From JBFLYN01 sp040756655 (GTDB lineage Bacteria; Bacillota; Sulfobacillia; UBA8153): DNA of 64,000 bases. Shown one piece after another: positions 1 through 8,326 of this stretch. Made by a program: the position numbers and the translations under genes. The stretch is from the NCBI GenBank assembly GCA_040756655.1, contig JBFLYN010000015.1:1-64000 (forward strand), read 5' to 3'. The notes below the pieces were generated by a model. That model was not told the DNA's origin. It ran no database searches and saw nothing but the letters and a program-made list of their open reading frames with translations. Numbering within the stretch: position 1 is the stretch's first letter; each line of letters opens with the position of its first letter.

Positions 1-98
1 CTCGACGAACCTGTCCCATAACGAGAAGCCCTCCCTCGGTTATTGCTTCCACAAAGAAATACCTACGGGATCAGTGGCTTCTCGTCCTTCTTTTTCCG

Positions 99-602
99 TC
101 AACTCCCCACAATTACTTTACTCTTACATGTTGGTTTGGCGGGGGAAGCGGGTAGCCGTTCCGCAAAGAACAGCTCTTCCAGCGGGAGTTTGGACCTGGG
201 GAAGTGTTCGCTTTCGGGATACCCGATTGCCATCATGAGGACCAGCCGCCACCCGGTGGGCAGGTCGATAAGGCCGGCCACTGGCTTTTCACGGAACATG
301 CCAAGCCAGCACGTACCCAACCCCTCGGAGACCGCCACGGCCTCCATCTGGGCCATGGATATGATCACGTCGACCTCCGCTCCCAAGCCCTCGCGGGGGG
401 CGCACCCGGCCACAACCAGCCCGGCGTCGGCCACGAAGTCCTGCATCCCGCACTGCTCGACCAGTTGCCGTTTTCCGTCGGGTTCCTCAATGAAGACAAA
501 CCGGTGGGCCTGGAAGTTACGGGAAGTGGCCGCGTGGGCTCCCGCCAGCATGATGGCCTCTTTGACCTGGGGCGGCAACAAGCGATCCTGGTACTTCCGC
601 AC
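99..602 (-). CDS. Nitroreductase-family flavoprotein
   Basis: The 167-residue product resembles the NfsA/NADH-oxidase-like nitroreductase fold: an RKYQDR segment at residues 2-7, a PQVKEAIMLAGAHAATSRN helix region, a later EAVAVSEGLGTCWLG segment and a conserved IGYPE motif before the C-terminus. Such enzymes use FMN and NAD(P)H to reduce nitro or quinone compounds in the cytoplasm. The start is GTG at 602. An in-frame TGA lies only five codons upstream (615-617) and is also the stop of the preceding gene, so the protein begins slightly later than the family norm (usual N-terminus RRSIRKY). It appears to be the last gene of a minus-strand operon with the S9 peptidase. Substrate unknown. Confidence 0.75.
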   Translation of the reverse strand: MRKYQDRLLPPQVKEAIMLAGAHAATSRNFQAHRFVFIEEPDGKRQLVEQCGMQDFVADAGLVVAGCAPREGLGAEVDVIISMAQMEAVAVSEGLGTCWLGMFREKPVAGLIDLPTGWRLVLMMAIGYPESEHFPRSKLPLEELFFAERLPASPAKPTCKSKVIVGS

Positions 603-614
603 GCTGGCTCGCTT

Positions 615-998
615 TCAGTACAAAGACACCAGGGGCGAACCGAACGTCGCGCCGGGCTCCAGTCCGCCCTCGGATGTCCATCGCAGGCTCTCCCGCAGAA
701 GGTCGGTCTCCAGGTGCTGGCCGGCCACGAGCAGGTGACCCAAAAGGTGCGCCAAGATGCGCCCTAGCCGGTCCCGCAGTTTTGCCGGGCCTACCTCGCC
801 GGCCCACGGCCAGCCCCGGGCCTGGCGATGGTATTGCCGGGCGGCGGTGGCGAAAGCTCCCGCGTCCGATGCCAGGCTGCTGGCCAGCTCCAGGAGGCGA
901 ATCTCCAGCGGGACGCCGGAAAACCCTGGAAAGAAGCGGTCTTCAAACTCCCTTTGCAGCCTGGCCAGGGAGCCGAGGCCGGGTCCGATGATCTTCAT
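615..998 (-). CDS. Conserved hypothetical protein, possibly MazG-like
   Basis: A 127-residue, mostly helical protein starts at ATG 998 with a GAGGGG site just upstream that overlaps the end of the S9 peptidase gene. It stops 12 bases before the nitroreductase start, so it is probably cotranscribed with both neighbours. The segment GRILAHLLGHLLVAGQHLETDLLRESLRW resembles the last helices of MazG-type nucleotide pyrophosphohydrolases, but I do not see a convincing EExxE metal site. The function is therefore left open. GC content and codon use match the neighbours. Confidence 0.6.
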   Translation of the reverse strand: MKIIGPGLGSLARLQREFEDRFFPGFSGVPLEIRLLELASSLASDAGAFATAARQYHRQARGWPWAGEVGPAKLRDRLGRILAHLLGHLLVAGQHLETDLLRESLRWTSEGGLEPGATFGSPLVSLY

Positions 999-1008
999 CG
1001 CCAACCCC

Positions 1009-2742
1009 TCACTTCAGGTACTGGTCCAGGAAGGATACCATTTCCGTAAAGGCCCGGATGCGGTTGGGGAGCTTGACGATGCCGTGGCCCTCATCGTCAA
1101 AGCGCAGGTAGCTGACGGGCCTGCCCAGGCTCTGGAGGCCGGCCACGATCTGCTCGGCTTCGCCCACCGGCACCCGTGGGTCGTTGGCGCCGTGGATGAC
1201 CATAAGCGGGGCCTGGATCTGGTCCACCCGGTGGATGGGCGAGATCTGGCGCAGGAATTCGCGGTCGTGCTCCAAGCTGCCATACTCGGCCTCGCGCAGT
1301 TTGCGCCGCCACGGGCCGGTGTTCTCCAAAAAGGTTTCGAAGTTGGCAATTCCCACCAGGTCCACACCGGCCGACCACAGCTCACTCGAGGTGGTCAGGG
1401 CGGCCAGCACCATGAAGCCCCCGTAGGAGCCGCCCATTACCGCCAGCTTGCCTGCTCCCGACGCCAGGAGCCAGCGCGCCCCGGCCTCCAGGTCCCGGAC
1501 TGCATCCATGCGCAGGCGCACGTCGTCCAGGGCCAGGTAGGTGCGGCCGTACCCTGCGCTGCCCCTCACGTTGGGCAAGAACACCTCATAGCCGGAATGG
1601 ACCAGGTACTGGGCGATGGGGTTGAAGTCCGGTCTTTCTTGGCCCTCCGGTCCCCCGTGCACATCCACCACCACCGGCCGGCGGGCAGCGCCCGGCGGCC
1701 GGTAGTGCCAGGCCGGGATCTGGCGGCCGTCAAAAGTTGGGAAGTGAACCAGGCTGGGCTCGACCAGTAGCTCCCGGGGGATGCCCGCCCGGGAACTGCG
1801 GGTCCAGGAATCCACTCGGCCCGTGGCCAGATCCAACACCCAGATGTTGGGGTTGTCCCGGGGACCCGAGAAGGTGTAAGCCAGGCGGTCTCCTGCTGGG
1901 GACCAGGCCAGGTCGGCAATGGTGCCCGGCTCGGCTGCCATGCGGCGGCTCTCTCCCGTCTTAGGCCACCAGAGGTATAGATCAGAACTTCCCTCCCGGT
2001 TCACGGTATAGGCGGCTACCCGGCCGTGGCGAGAAAACACCAGGTTTTCCACGTCCCAGTCCGGCTTGAGCAGGGGCTGGATCTCACCGGTGGCCGGGTC
2101 CAGCGTCGCCAGGTAGACGAACTCCTCCTGGTAGTTGGTGGCCACATACAGGCACCCGGGCTGGGGCCAGCATACGGCCGAGAAGGTGGCGTCATCTATG
2201 CCCGGAGTAAGCGGCCGGACCGACCCAGTGGCCAGGTCCAGGAGGTGAAGCTGGTGTGCGAGATTGGAGACTGACCGGGCAATCACCAGCTGGCCTTCAT
2301 CTGCAGACCACGCCACCGGCAAGTTCAACCCGTCGGCCTGGTAAACCAGGGAAGACCCGGTCTCGAGGTCATGAACGTAGACGTCAAAGTGGGCCGGGTG
2401 TCTCCCGTTGGCGGCGTAAGCCAGCCGCCCGCCTCCTGGGGACCAGGGACCGGGCGTATGGATGACCTCGTCGTCGCGGGTGATGCGAGTAAGCCTGCCG
2501 GCATTTTCTGCCATAAGGTACAGCTGGGTCCTCTCGTTGCCCCCGGTGTCCATGGCAAAGAGGAGGAAATCCTTCACTGGCGAATATGCTAAAGAGGCCA
2601 CGCGCTCGGAGAAGAAGGTCAGCTGCTCGGGCCAGGCGCCCGGCGCGGTTACTTCCCAGACCTGGGGGACCCCGGTAATGTTGGTGAGAAAGGCCAGGCG
2701 GTCTCCAGCTGGCGAAAATGATGGACAATGGGCCGAACGCAT
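1009..2742 (-). CDS. S9 family prolyl oligopeptidase / acylaminoacyl peptidase, N-terminus disturbed
   Basis: The visible 577 residues comprise a seven-bladed beta-propeller (about 1-320, with WSPAGDRLAY-type blade motifs) followed by an alpha/beta-hydrolase domain. The triad is complete: Ser in GGSYGGF (about 439), Asp in GANDPRVP (about 521) and His in DEGHG (about 553). The family cleaves peptides of limited size in the cytoplasm. The first ATG (2742) is preceded in frame by codons for IERFLS, which look native because family members usually begin about ten residues earlier. No start codon exists before the in-frame TAA, and the AT-rich island begins exactly here. The gene has probably lost its native start and promoter. 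It heads a minus-strand operon of three genes. Confidence 0.85.
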   Translation of the reverse strand: MRSAHCPSFSPAGDRLAFLTNITGVPQVWEVTAPGAWPEQLTFFSERVASLAYSPVKDFLLFAMDTGGNERTQLYLMAENAGRLTRITRDDEVIHTPGPWSPGGGRLAYAANGRHPAHFDVYVHDLETGSSLVYQADGLNLPVAWSADEGQLVIARSVSNLAHQLHLLDLATGSVRPLTPGIDDATFSAVCWPQPGCLYVATNYQEEFVYLATLDPATGEIQPLLKPDWDVENLVFSRHGRVAAYTVNREGSSDLYLWWPKTGESRRMAAEPGTIADLAWSPAGDRLAYTFSGPRDNPNIWVLDLATGRVDSWTRSSRAGIPRELLVEPSLVHFPTFDGRQIPAWHYRPPGAARRPVVVDVHGGPEGQERPDFNPIAQYLVHSGYEVFLPNVRGSAGYGRTYLALDDVRLRMDAVRDLEAGARWLLASGAGKLAVMGGSYGGFMVLAALTTSSELWSAGVDLVGIANFETFLENTGPWRRKLREAEYGSLEHDREFLRQISPIHRVDQIQAPLMVIHGANDPRVPVGEAEQIVAGLQSLGRPVSYLRFDDEGHGIVKLPNRIRAFTEMVSFLDQYLK

Positions 2743-2780
2743 GCTGAGAAAACGTTCAATTGAAGGAGGACAGTAAAGAC

Positions 2781-3650
2781 ATGGATTTTACGAAATTCGA
2801 AGTTGTATCGATAAAAAATCATCAAGAATTAAATGAAAGATGGGTTCAGGATCGTATTGCAGAAGATCCATCAATTCTTGGCCTTGGAGACGTGGTCCTT
2901 AAAGATCGTGAACGTTTTCAGCCCCGGGCGGGACGTCTCGACCTGTTGCTTCAAGACGTTGATTCCAACCGGCGATATGAAGTCGAAATCCAACTTGGAG
3001 CAACCGATGAAAGTCATATCATTCGAACAATAGAATACTGGGATATTGAGCGAAAGCGGTACCCGCAATACGATCATATTGCGGTTATTATAGCAGAGGA
3101 CATCACTAGCCGCTTCTTAAATGTTATCAGCTTATTTAACGGGATGATTCCCTTGATTGCGATTCAAATGAAAGCTTTACGCGCTGGAGATAAAATTGGT
3201 TTGATTTTTACAACTGTTGTTGATCAACTTGCTCTTGGTTGTGCGGACGAAGATGAAGAAGCATCAGAGCCTACAGATCGAACATATTGGGAAAATCGTG
3301 GCTCAAAGAGAACTGTAGCGATAGCCGCTCAACTTCTTGAGATTGCCAAGGAGCATGATCCGGATTTGGAATTAAAATACAACAAGTTTTATATCGGGTT
3401 AGTCAAAAAAGGCCTTCCGAATAACTTCGTAATTTTTCGACCTAAAAAAGGGTCTATTCGATTCGAGCCACGCCTTGATAAAAAAACCGAAACGCAAGAA
3501 CGACTCGAATCTGCCGGCCTTGATGTTATGGATTATGATAGTCGTCGGAGGCGATACCGGATCAGACTTCGACCAGGTGATGTGGAAAAATACAAGGAAA
3601 TTCTTACTGAAATGATCGCTGAAGCTTATGCACTAAGCAGTGAGCGTTAA
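2781..3650 (+). CDS. PD-(D/E)XK nuclease-like protein in AT-rich island
   Basis: A 289-residue protein starting at ATG 2781 (GGAGG at 2765-2769); a TTG at 2760 in the same frame would precede the ribosome site and is rejected. Residues about 45-75 read GRLDLLLQDVDSNRRYEVEIQ, an Asp...Glu-X-Gln arrangement like the PD-(D/E)XK nuclease core. The C-terminal third is rich in charged residues (RPKKGSIRFEPRL, DYDSRRRRYRIRL) and could bind nucleic acid or be a winged fold. The DNA is far richer in A+T than both flanks, a sign of horizontal transfer. It sits beside a second nuclease-fold gene in the same orientation. A defence or DNA-processing role is inference only. Confidence 0.7.
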   Translation: MDFTKFEVVSIKNHQELNERWVQDRIAEDPSILGLGDVVLKDRERFQPRAGRLDLLLQDVDSNRRYEVEIQLGATDESHIIRTIEYWDIERKRYPQYDHIAVIIAEDITSRFLNVISLFNGMIPLIAIQMKALRAGDKIGLIFTTVVDQLALGCADEDEEASEPTDRTYWENRGSKRTVAIAAQLLEIAKEHDPDLELKYNKFYIGLVKKGLPNNFVIFRPKKGSIRFEPRLDKKTETQERLESAGLDVMDYDSRRRRYRIRLRPGDVEKYKEILTEMIAEAYALSSER

Positions 3651-3808
3651 ATGTCGGTATATATTGTCAAGCAAAATTGACCCTTTTTTTGCAATGCCGC
3701 CGCCGGAGAAAATGAGGCTTAAATGAATACCTTGATAAAATACAGACATTTTATTCCTTGTTGCGAGAGGGGAAGATTAAAGGCTTCAAGCGAGGAGGGC
3801 GCTGGATT

Positions 3809-4831
3809 ATGAAACTGTTTACCGTTGATAAAAACGGAAAACTGATTCCATATAAAGAACGCGATTTCAAAGATTCCAAGCGGGAAGAAGATTTAGAAGT
3901 TTTGTTTGAGAATAATCCTGAATACTTTTTTGAAGGAAGCAAGGTTCTTATAATTGGTCGTCAGGTTACTACCAATCTAAATACTTCTATAGATTTATTA
4001 GGCATTGATAAATCTGGTAATACCGTAGTGGTAGAATTGAAGAGAGGGAAGACACCGCGGGAAACAGTTGCTCAACTATTAGAATATGCATCCTTTATTG
4101 AGAACTTGGACTACTCACAGTTAAATGAGATCTATCAAGACTATTCTGGAGAAGAAAGTAGTTTGGAAGATTATCACCAACAATATTTTCAAAACGAAAC
4201 AGATAAAAAAGTTTCATTTAACAAGTCAACAAGACTTATCATAGTAGCTCAAGAAATTTCAAAAGAAATTTGCCAAACAACGCTATTTTTAAGGAAAAAG
4301 GGTATTGATATTTATTGTACGGAGTTTAAGTATTTTGAAACAAAATCTGGAGAAAAGATAATCTCAAGAAATTTTGTTGTAGGTGAAGAAGAATTTATAC
4401 GCCAGAAAGTTAAATCCGAATCAGTTCCCAAAGTTGATGAGAAACAATTCTTAAGTTCATTGGATACAAGCGGATTAGCAGTTTTTCAACAGATATTTGA
4501 ATTTGCAAAACAAAATAGCTTAATGCTTAGATGGGGGGCAAAAGGATTCTCACTAAATATTGAATTGGATGCTGGGTTTGTTGGTCTATTTTATGGATAT
4601 CCTCCCGATTCAGTTTTTAAACAGAGTATTTATGTTGAACTCGAGCAAATCACAAAAAAAGTTAATGATCCAGAGGACATTGTTGAATTTCTTAAAGAAC
4701 GCCTTAAAAATCTTGGTTGCTTTATAAAAGCTGGATCAACTCTAAAATGGGTGATTGATAAGGCCTATTCAGAAAATGAAGTTAAACAGTTTCTTGATAT
4801 TATTAGTGAGGTAATTTCAAAGATAAAGTAA
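3809..4831 (+). CDS. NucS-like (DUF91) endonuclease-domain protein in AT-rich island
   Basis: The 340-residue product starts at ATG 3809 behind GAGGAGG (3792-3798); a TTG at 3758 is in frame but lacks a ribosome site. Residues about 62-100 read SIDLLGIDKSG, then VVVELKRGK and later AQLLEYASFIENL, the Asp and Glu-X-Lys signature of the NucS/DUF91 RecB-like nuclease fold. The preceding segment (REEDLEVLFENNPEYFFEG) matches the usual helix before that fold. The C-terminal 150 residues are unassigned. The gene is strongly AT-rich, unlike the flanks, and lies 158 bp after the other nuclease-like gene, so the two probably arrived together. NucS proteins act on branched or mismatched DNA, but the target here is unknown. 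Confidence 0.75.
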   Translation: MKLFTVDKNGKLIPYKERDFKDSKREEDLEVLFENNPEYFFEGSKVLIIGRQVTTNLNTSIDLLGIDKSGNTVVVELKRGKTPRETVAQLLEYASFIENLDYSQLNEIYQDYSGEESSLEDYHQQYFQNETDKKVSFNKSTRLIIVAQEISKEICQTTLFLRKKGIDIYCTEFKYFETKSGEKIISRNFVVGEEEFIRQKVKSESVPKVDEKQFLSSLDTSGLAVFQQIFEFAKQNSLMLRWGAKGFSLNIELDAGFVGLFYGYPPDSVFKQSIYVELEQITKKVNDPEDIVEFLKERLKNLGCFIKAGSTLKWVIDKAYSENEVKQFLDIISEVISKIK

Positions 4832-4942
4832 AGGCATGTACTATTACCTAGCCAAACCGGGTTTCGTACACAGGCAACCACCTCCCAATACGTGGATTTC
4901 CAGGTCCAAGTCTCATATCCTCTGGCAAGGAGGTAGCGGAAG

Positions 4943-5890
4943 ATGGCACTGATCCCGGACGACCACGAACTGGTGGAACTGACCAGGGCCGAGAAAGTCT
5001 TGGCACTTGGGTTGACTATCTTCCTGCTCCTGGGGGGACTGTGGGTGATGCACCAGCTGTACCGGGTGGTGCCGGCACCCTCGTACGACGGCCTGTACCA
5101 GGAACTGGACCGCGTCCGGGCCGGGTTCTCCATTCAGGAACAAAGGCTTTTCGACGTGGAACGCGCCGCCCACGAGCTGGAGATCAGGGCAGGCCAGCTT
5201 AGGCTCGAGTATGAGTTCAGAAGAGAAGAATACCGCACGGTCCTGGATGCGGGCAAAGACGACCCGGGGCGCAAAGTCGCCTACGAACGGGCCCTGGTGG
5301 ACTTCGAACAAGCACAGGCCCGGGCCTCGACCGCCAGGGCGGTGGTGGACGAGGAGAGGCAGCGAGTCGAAGAGCTGCGAGCCCAGCTGCAGGCCGAAGA
5401 AACCGCAGTCTGGGAAAAGTTCCGCCAAGGGCAGCGACGCCATGATCTTTTGGTGTTTCTCCTGCGGCTGGCCTACGTGGGGCCGGTGCTGGCCCTGACC
5501 GTGTGGGCCTGGCACCGCCTCCGGATGGTACGGAGCCAGTACCTTCTTATAGGCACCTCGCTGGTGGGTTTTGGCATCATCCAGGCGGTGTTCCTGGTGG
5601 GCAGCTATGCCTGGACCATCTTCCGGCACATGGCCCAGCTGGCTGTGTCCATAGGTGGTTCGATCATCACTGTCACCGGGATGGTCGCGCTGAAACGCTA
5701 CGTGTTCAACCCGGTCCGGCTGCGCCGGGCCCGTCTCCGGAAGGGGCTTTGCCCGCGCTGTGGCTACCACGTGCGGCCGGACCAGGCGTTCTGTGCCGAC
5801 TGCGGTGAGAGGCTGGCCGTGCCCTGCCGGGTGTGCCAGGGCTTGCGACCTTCCGGCTTGCCGATCTGCCCCCATTGCGGGGAATCCTGA
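4943..5890 (+). CDS. Membrane protein with coiled coil and C-terminal double zinc ribbon
   Basis: The 315-residue protein starts at ATG 4943 behind AAGGAGG. A first membrane segment lies at about 20-42 (VLALGLTIFLLLGGLWVM). A long charged coiled coil follows at about 55-160 (RVRAGFSIQEQ through QAEETAVWEKF), then two or three membrane segments at about 168-245. The C-terminus (about 266-313) carries zinc-ribbon cysteines as CPRCG, CADCG, CRVC and CPHCG. The coiled coil is probably outside the membrane and the zinc ribbons in the cytoplasm. It is followed at 18 bp by the LysO-like pair and may be cotranscribed. I do not recognise a named family. Zinc ribbon plus membrane segment recurs in the RCC1 protein of this window. 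Confidence 0.75.
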   Translation: MALIPDDHELVELTRAEKVLALGLTIFLLLGGLWVMHQLYRVVPAPSYDGLYQELDRVRAGFSIQEQRLFDVERAAHELEIRAGQLRLEYEFRREEYRTVLDAGKDDPGRKVAYERALVDFEQAQARASTARAVVDEERQRVEELRAQLQAEETAVWEKFRQGQRRHDLLVFLLRLAYVGPVLALTVWAWHRLRMVRSQYLLIGTSLVGFGIIQAVFLVGSYAWTIFRHMAQLAVSIGGSIITVTGMVALKRYVFNPVRLRRARLRKGLCPRCGYHVRPDQAFCADCGERLAVPCRVCQGLRPSGLPICPHCGES

Positions 5891-5908
5891 AAGAGAGGGC
5901 GTCTTTGC

Positions 5909-6181
5909 ATGTGGTTGCTCTTGCCGCTGGCCCTGGGGCTTGTGGTGGGAAGCGCCCGGCGCTGGGACGCGCCGGCGCTGAAGTTGTCCCGGGCGGCGGG
6001 CGTGGTCAGCTTGCTGGTACTGCTGTTTCTCATGGGGGTCCGCACCGGCGCCGACCTGGAAGTCAGGGTTGGGCTGGCCAGGGTCGGAGTCCGCGCCGTG
6101 GCGGTGGCCCTTGGCGCCACCAGCGCTAGCATCGTAGCCGGGGCCTGGTACGCCCGTTGCTGGCTGGAGGTAGAGAGTTGA
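5909..6181 (+). CDS. LysO-like (DUF340) exporter, N-terminal part encoded separately
   Basis: The product has 90 residues with three predicted membrane helices (WLLLPLALGLVVGS, SLLVLLFLMGVRTG, AVAVALGATSASIVAG). FLMGVRTG is the conserved first-domain motif of LysO/YbjE, the inner-membrane L-lysine exporter that shares the DUF340 fold. In many Bacillota, as here, the N-terminal helices are a separate small protein. The stop codon overlaps the likely TTG start of the next gene, so translation is probably coupled and the two polypeptides should assemble into one transporter. Lysine as substrate is inferred from the family. Confidence 0.75.
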   Translation: MWLLLPLALGLVVGSARRWDAPALKLSRAAGVVSLLVLLFLMGVRTGADLEVRVGLARVGVRAVAVALGATSASIVAGAWYARCWLEVES

Positions 6182-6777
6182 CCCTGCTGGTGGTCATCAG
6201 CGTGACCGCCGGGATGCTGGCCGGGCGCTACCTAGTGGACCCGGCGTGGCTAGCACCCGTGGAAGGCTGGATCACCATGGCGCTGGTGCTGCTTTTGGCC
6301 ACCGTGGGGTTCGAGCTGGGAAGCGATCGCAGGGCCTTCATCAAGGCGTGGCAAAACCGCAAGCGGCTCCTGACACTCCCTTGGGTGGTAGCCGCGGCCA
6401 GCCTGGCGGGGGCAGGAGCAGCGGGATTTCTTGCCAGGTTTTCCTTGCTTGAGGCCTTAGCCGCCGGGGCCGGGTTCGGCTGGTACTCCCTCAGCGGAGT
6501 GCTGGTGGGCCGGGAGTTCGGCGCCGAAGCCGGGGCCGTGGCCTTTTTGGCCAACCTCATGCGCGAGCTGTCCGTGCTCATGCTCGCACCCTATCTGGCA
6601 CGGCGGGCCGGAGGTGGCGGGTTGGTGGGCGCGGCGGGGGCCACGGCCATGGACTCGACTTTGCCTTCCATTGTGAAGGCTGCAGGCGGGCAGGTGGCGG
6701 TGGCGGCCTTTGTTAGCGGGGCTGCACTGAGCGTGTTGGCGCCCATCACTATCTGGCTCCTGGCGGCCATGCGGTAG
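6178..6777 (+). CDS. LysO-like (DUF340) exporter, main part
   Basis: About 199 residues from TTG 6178, chosen because GGAGG lies seven bases upstream and the codon overlaps the stop of the preceding small gene; a TTG at 6157 is an alternative. About six membrane helices are visible. The motifs ATVGFELGSD, GWYSLSGVL and LANLMRELSVLMLAP match the LysO core, in which the GWYSLSG segment and the NxxRE region are conserved. The protein would sit in the cytoplasmic membrane with the upstream partner and export lysine or a related cationic compound. Downstream, a DUF559 gene follows at 11 bp. No regulator or lysine riboswitch was seen upstream. Confidence 0.8.
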   Translation: MTLLVVISVTAGMLAGRYLVDPAWLAPVEGWITMALVLLLATVGFELGSDRRAFIKAWQNRKRLLTLPWVVAAASLAGAGAAGFLARFSLLEALAAGAGFGWYSLSGVLVGREFGAEAGAVAFLANLMRELSVLMLAPYLARRAGGGGLVGAAGATAMDSTLPSIVKAAGGQVAVAAFVSGAALSVLAPITIWLLAAMR

Positions 6778-6788
6778 GGGGTGAAGCG

Positions 6789-7412
6789 GTGAGCCGGGAA
6801 TATGGTAGGCGGCACGGGGAAGGGTGGGCAGTGCACCGGGAGACCCGGACCGAAGCGGGACTGGCCCGGGCCCTGCGGGCCCGGGGGCTCAGGTTCGAAC
6901 GGGAAGTGCCCATAGAGGAATTCACCGTGGATTTCCTGGTGGACGGGCGCTTGGTGGTGGAAGTAGACGGTGTAAGCCACAACGTGCAGGGAAGACCCCA
7001 GGTTGACCAGCGGCGAGACCGACGGCTCCGGTCTTTGGGTTTTGAGGTGCTCAGGGTCCCGGCCAGGGACATTGCTGCGGACGACACCAAAAGGTGGGTG
7101 GAGTGCATCGTTGCTTCCCTGCGGCCCCGGGGGGACCAACGGCTTGCTTCTGAGACCTGGAAGAATGCGTTGCCGGGTATCAAGACGGGCCTGGAAGCAG
7201 AGGAGAAGCGACGGGCAGCCCGGCAGCGGGGGGAAAAGCGCGCCCAAGCCCCGGTGCAGCTGGGCTCACCCCGGGCGGAAGAGGAACTCACCATGGAGGA
7301 ACTGTTCAAAGAGCCCACGACCGAGGATTTCGCGACCCTGCTGGCCCAGAGCCCGGATCCCCCGGACAAGGACCAGGACCGGGACCGCACTAAGCCGCGG
7401 CGCTGGCGCTAG
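6789..7412 (+). CDS. DUF559-domain (Vsr-like endonuclease fold) protein
   Basis: The 207-residue product starts at GTG 6789. Residues 20-110 form a DUF559 domain: LARALRARGLRFEREVPI, then FTVDFLVDGRLVVEVDGVSH, then RRDRRLRSLGFEVLRVP. The Asp of VDFLV and the Glu of VEVDG correspond to the metal-binding residues of the very-short-patch-repair endonuclease fold. The C-terminal 90 residues are charged and low in complexity (KRRAARQRGEKRAQAP and a run of acidic and DPPDKDQDRD residues), probably disordered. It closes the 4.9-7.4 kb plus-strand cluster. Cellular role unknown. Confidence 0.75.
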   Translation: MSREYGRRHGEGWAVHRETRTEAGLARALRARGLRFEREVPIEEFTVDFLVDGRLVVEVDGVSHNVQGRPQVDQRRDRRLRSLGFEVLRVPARDIAADDTKRWVECIVASLRPRGDQRLASETWKNALPGIKTGLEAEEKRRAARQRGEKRAQAPVQLGSPRAEEELTMEELFKEPTTEDFATLLAQSPDPPDKDQDRDRTKPRRWR

Positions 7413-7676
7413 AGGTCCGGCCGGAAACCTCGCCGCCCCGGAAGTCCTGACGGATCCGGGCGCCCGCCATTGCGGGGTTGCGTTCAGATTCCGGTGTACC
7501 AGGCAGAGGTTCCGCATCTGCCCCCAGCTGCTGCCATTTGCGTAGTCAAGTGGGGGAGTCGAGTCGTGATACCGGAAGCAACCGTTGCCCGCTTAAACCG
7601 TCTCGGACCGCAAGCGCGGTCTTCTTTTCGCTCTTATTGCACTGGCAGCTTGCATCTGACCACCCGAGCCTGGGGT
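7413..7676. other. Intergenic stretch without a recognisable gene
   Basis: The 264 bases between the DUF559 gene and the transposase remnant hold only short overlapping reading frames with no family signature. I see no strong terminator with a T-run and no tRNA. Confidence 0.4.
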
Positions 7677-7945
7677 TTAATCAGGACCGCGGGGCAACCT
7701 CCAGATGGCTACGTCCAGCAGCATCAACTCTTCGCCAAGCTGGCGTCCCAGCGCGATGTAGGTATACCGCTCTCGTTCAGGGGACCGCAGCTGGCGGTGA
7801 AAAAAGACGCCAGGCAATACAAAAGGTACAGGTTGTACAACGTCGGCTGCTCGTGATGGTAACAGTGCGTTAAGTGCCAGTGGGTCTTGAGGTCATGAAA
7901 GATACAGTTCTCCCGCAGGAAGATTGGCTCGCGTTGATCCAGCCC
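7677..7945 (-). pseudogene. Transposase C-terminal remnant
   Basis: Two adjoining minus-strand frames give continuous protein-like sequence: ENCIFHDLKTHWHLTHCYHH and LYNLYLLYCLASFF, then after a one-base shift HRQLRSPERERYTYIALGRQ and EELMLLDVAIWRLP, ending in TAA at 7677-7679. The LKxHWxLxHxYHH pattern followed by a hydrophobic helix resembles the end of DDE transposases that terminate with an H..E-type helix. The family is not certain. No intact N-terminal part or inverted repeats were found, so this is a degenerate fragment. Confidence 0.4.
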
Positions 7946-8326
7946 GACTCCGGCACGAGTTGCCTATGCAAGCTGCGTACTCCCGTCAGGTCCTTCCCCA
8001 TGTACATGGCTCTCCCATGCTCAGAGTACCATGCCTGATACGAGACCCAACGGCATCCGGCGGATGGGGTTTCCCGGTTCCTCGGGTCGAGCCAGCCCCT
8101 CGGAAGCTGGCTCCTGCCTCTTGGCGGGAACGTGTTCGGGGCAGCGCGCGTTATACTGCCCCAACGGTTTCAAGTGGTCCTCTGATTCCGGGGTGCGCAG
8201 GGGGATCAATCACACGGAGAGAGCTGCGGGGAACAGGCCCGCCCAGTCCCCGGGAGCGCCACAGCCGGAACTGTGCAGGGCAACGGGCGTACGGCCGGCA
8301 CCATACGAGCCGGCGCGCCGGGCCAA
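7946..8326. other. Intergenic stretch, no gene seen
   Basis: About 380 bases between the transposase remnant and the TPR gene. Frames on both strands are short and lack family resemblance or ribosome sites. It probably includes further decayed mobile-element DNA and the downstream region of the TPR gene. Confidence 0.35.
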
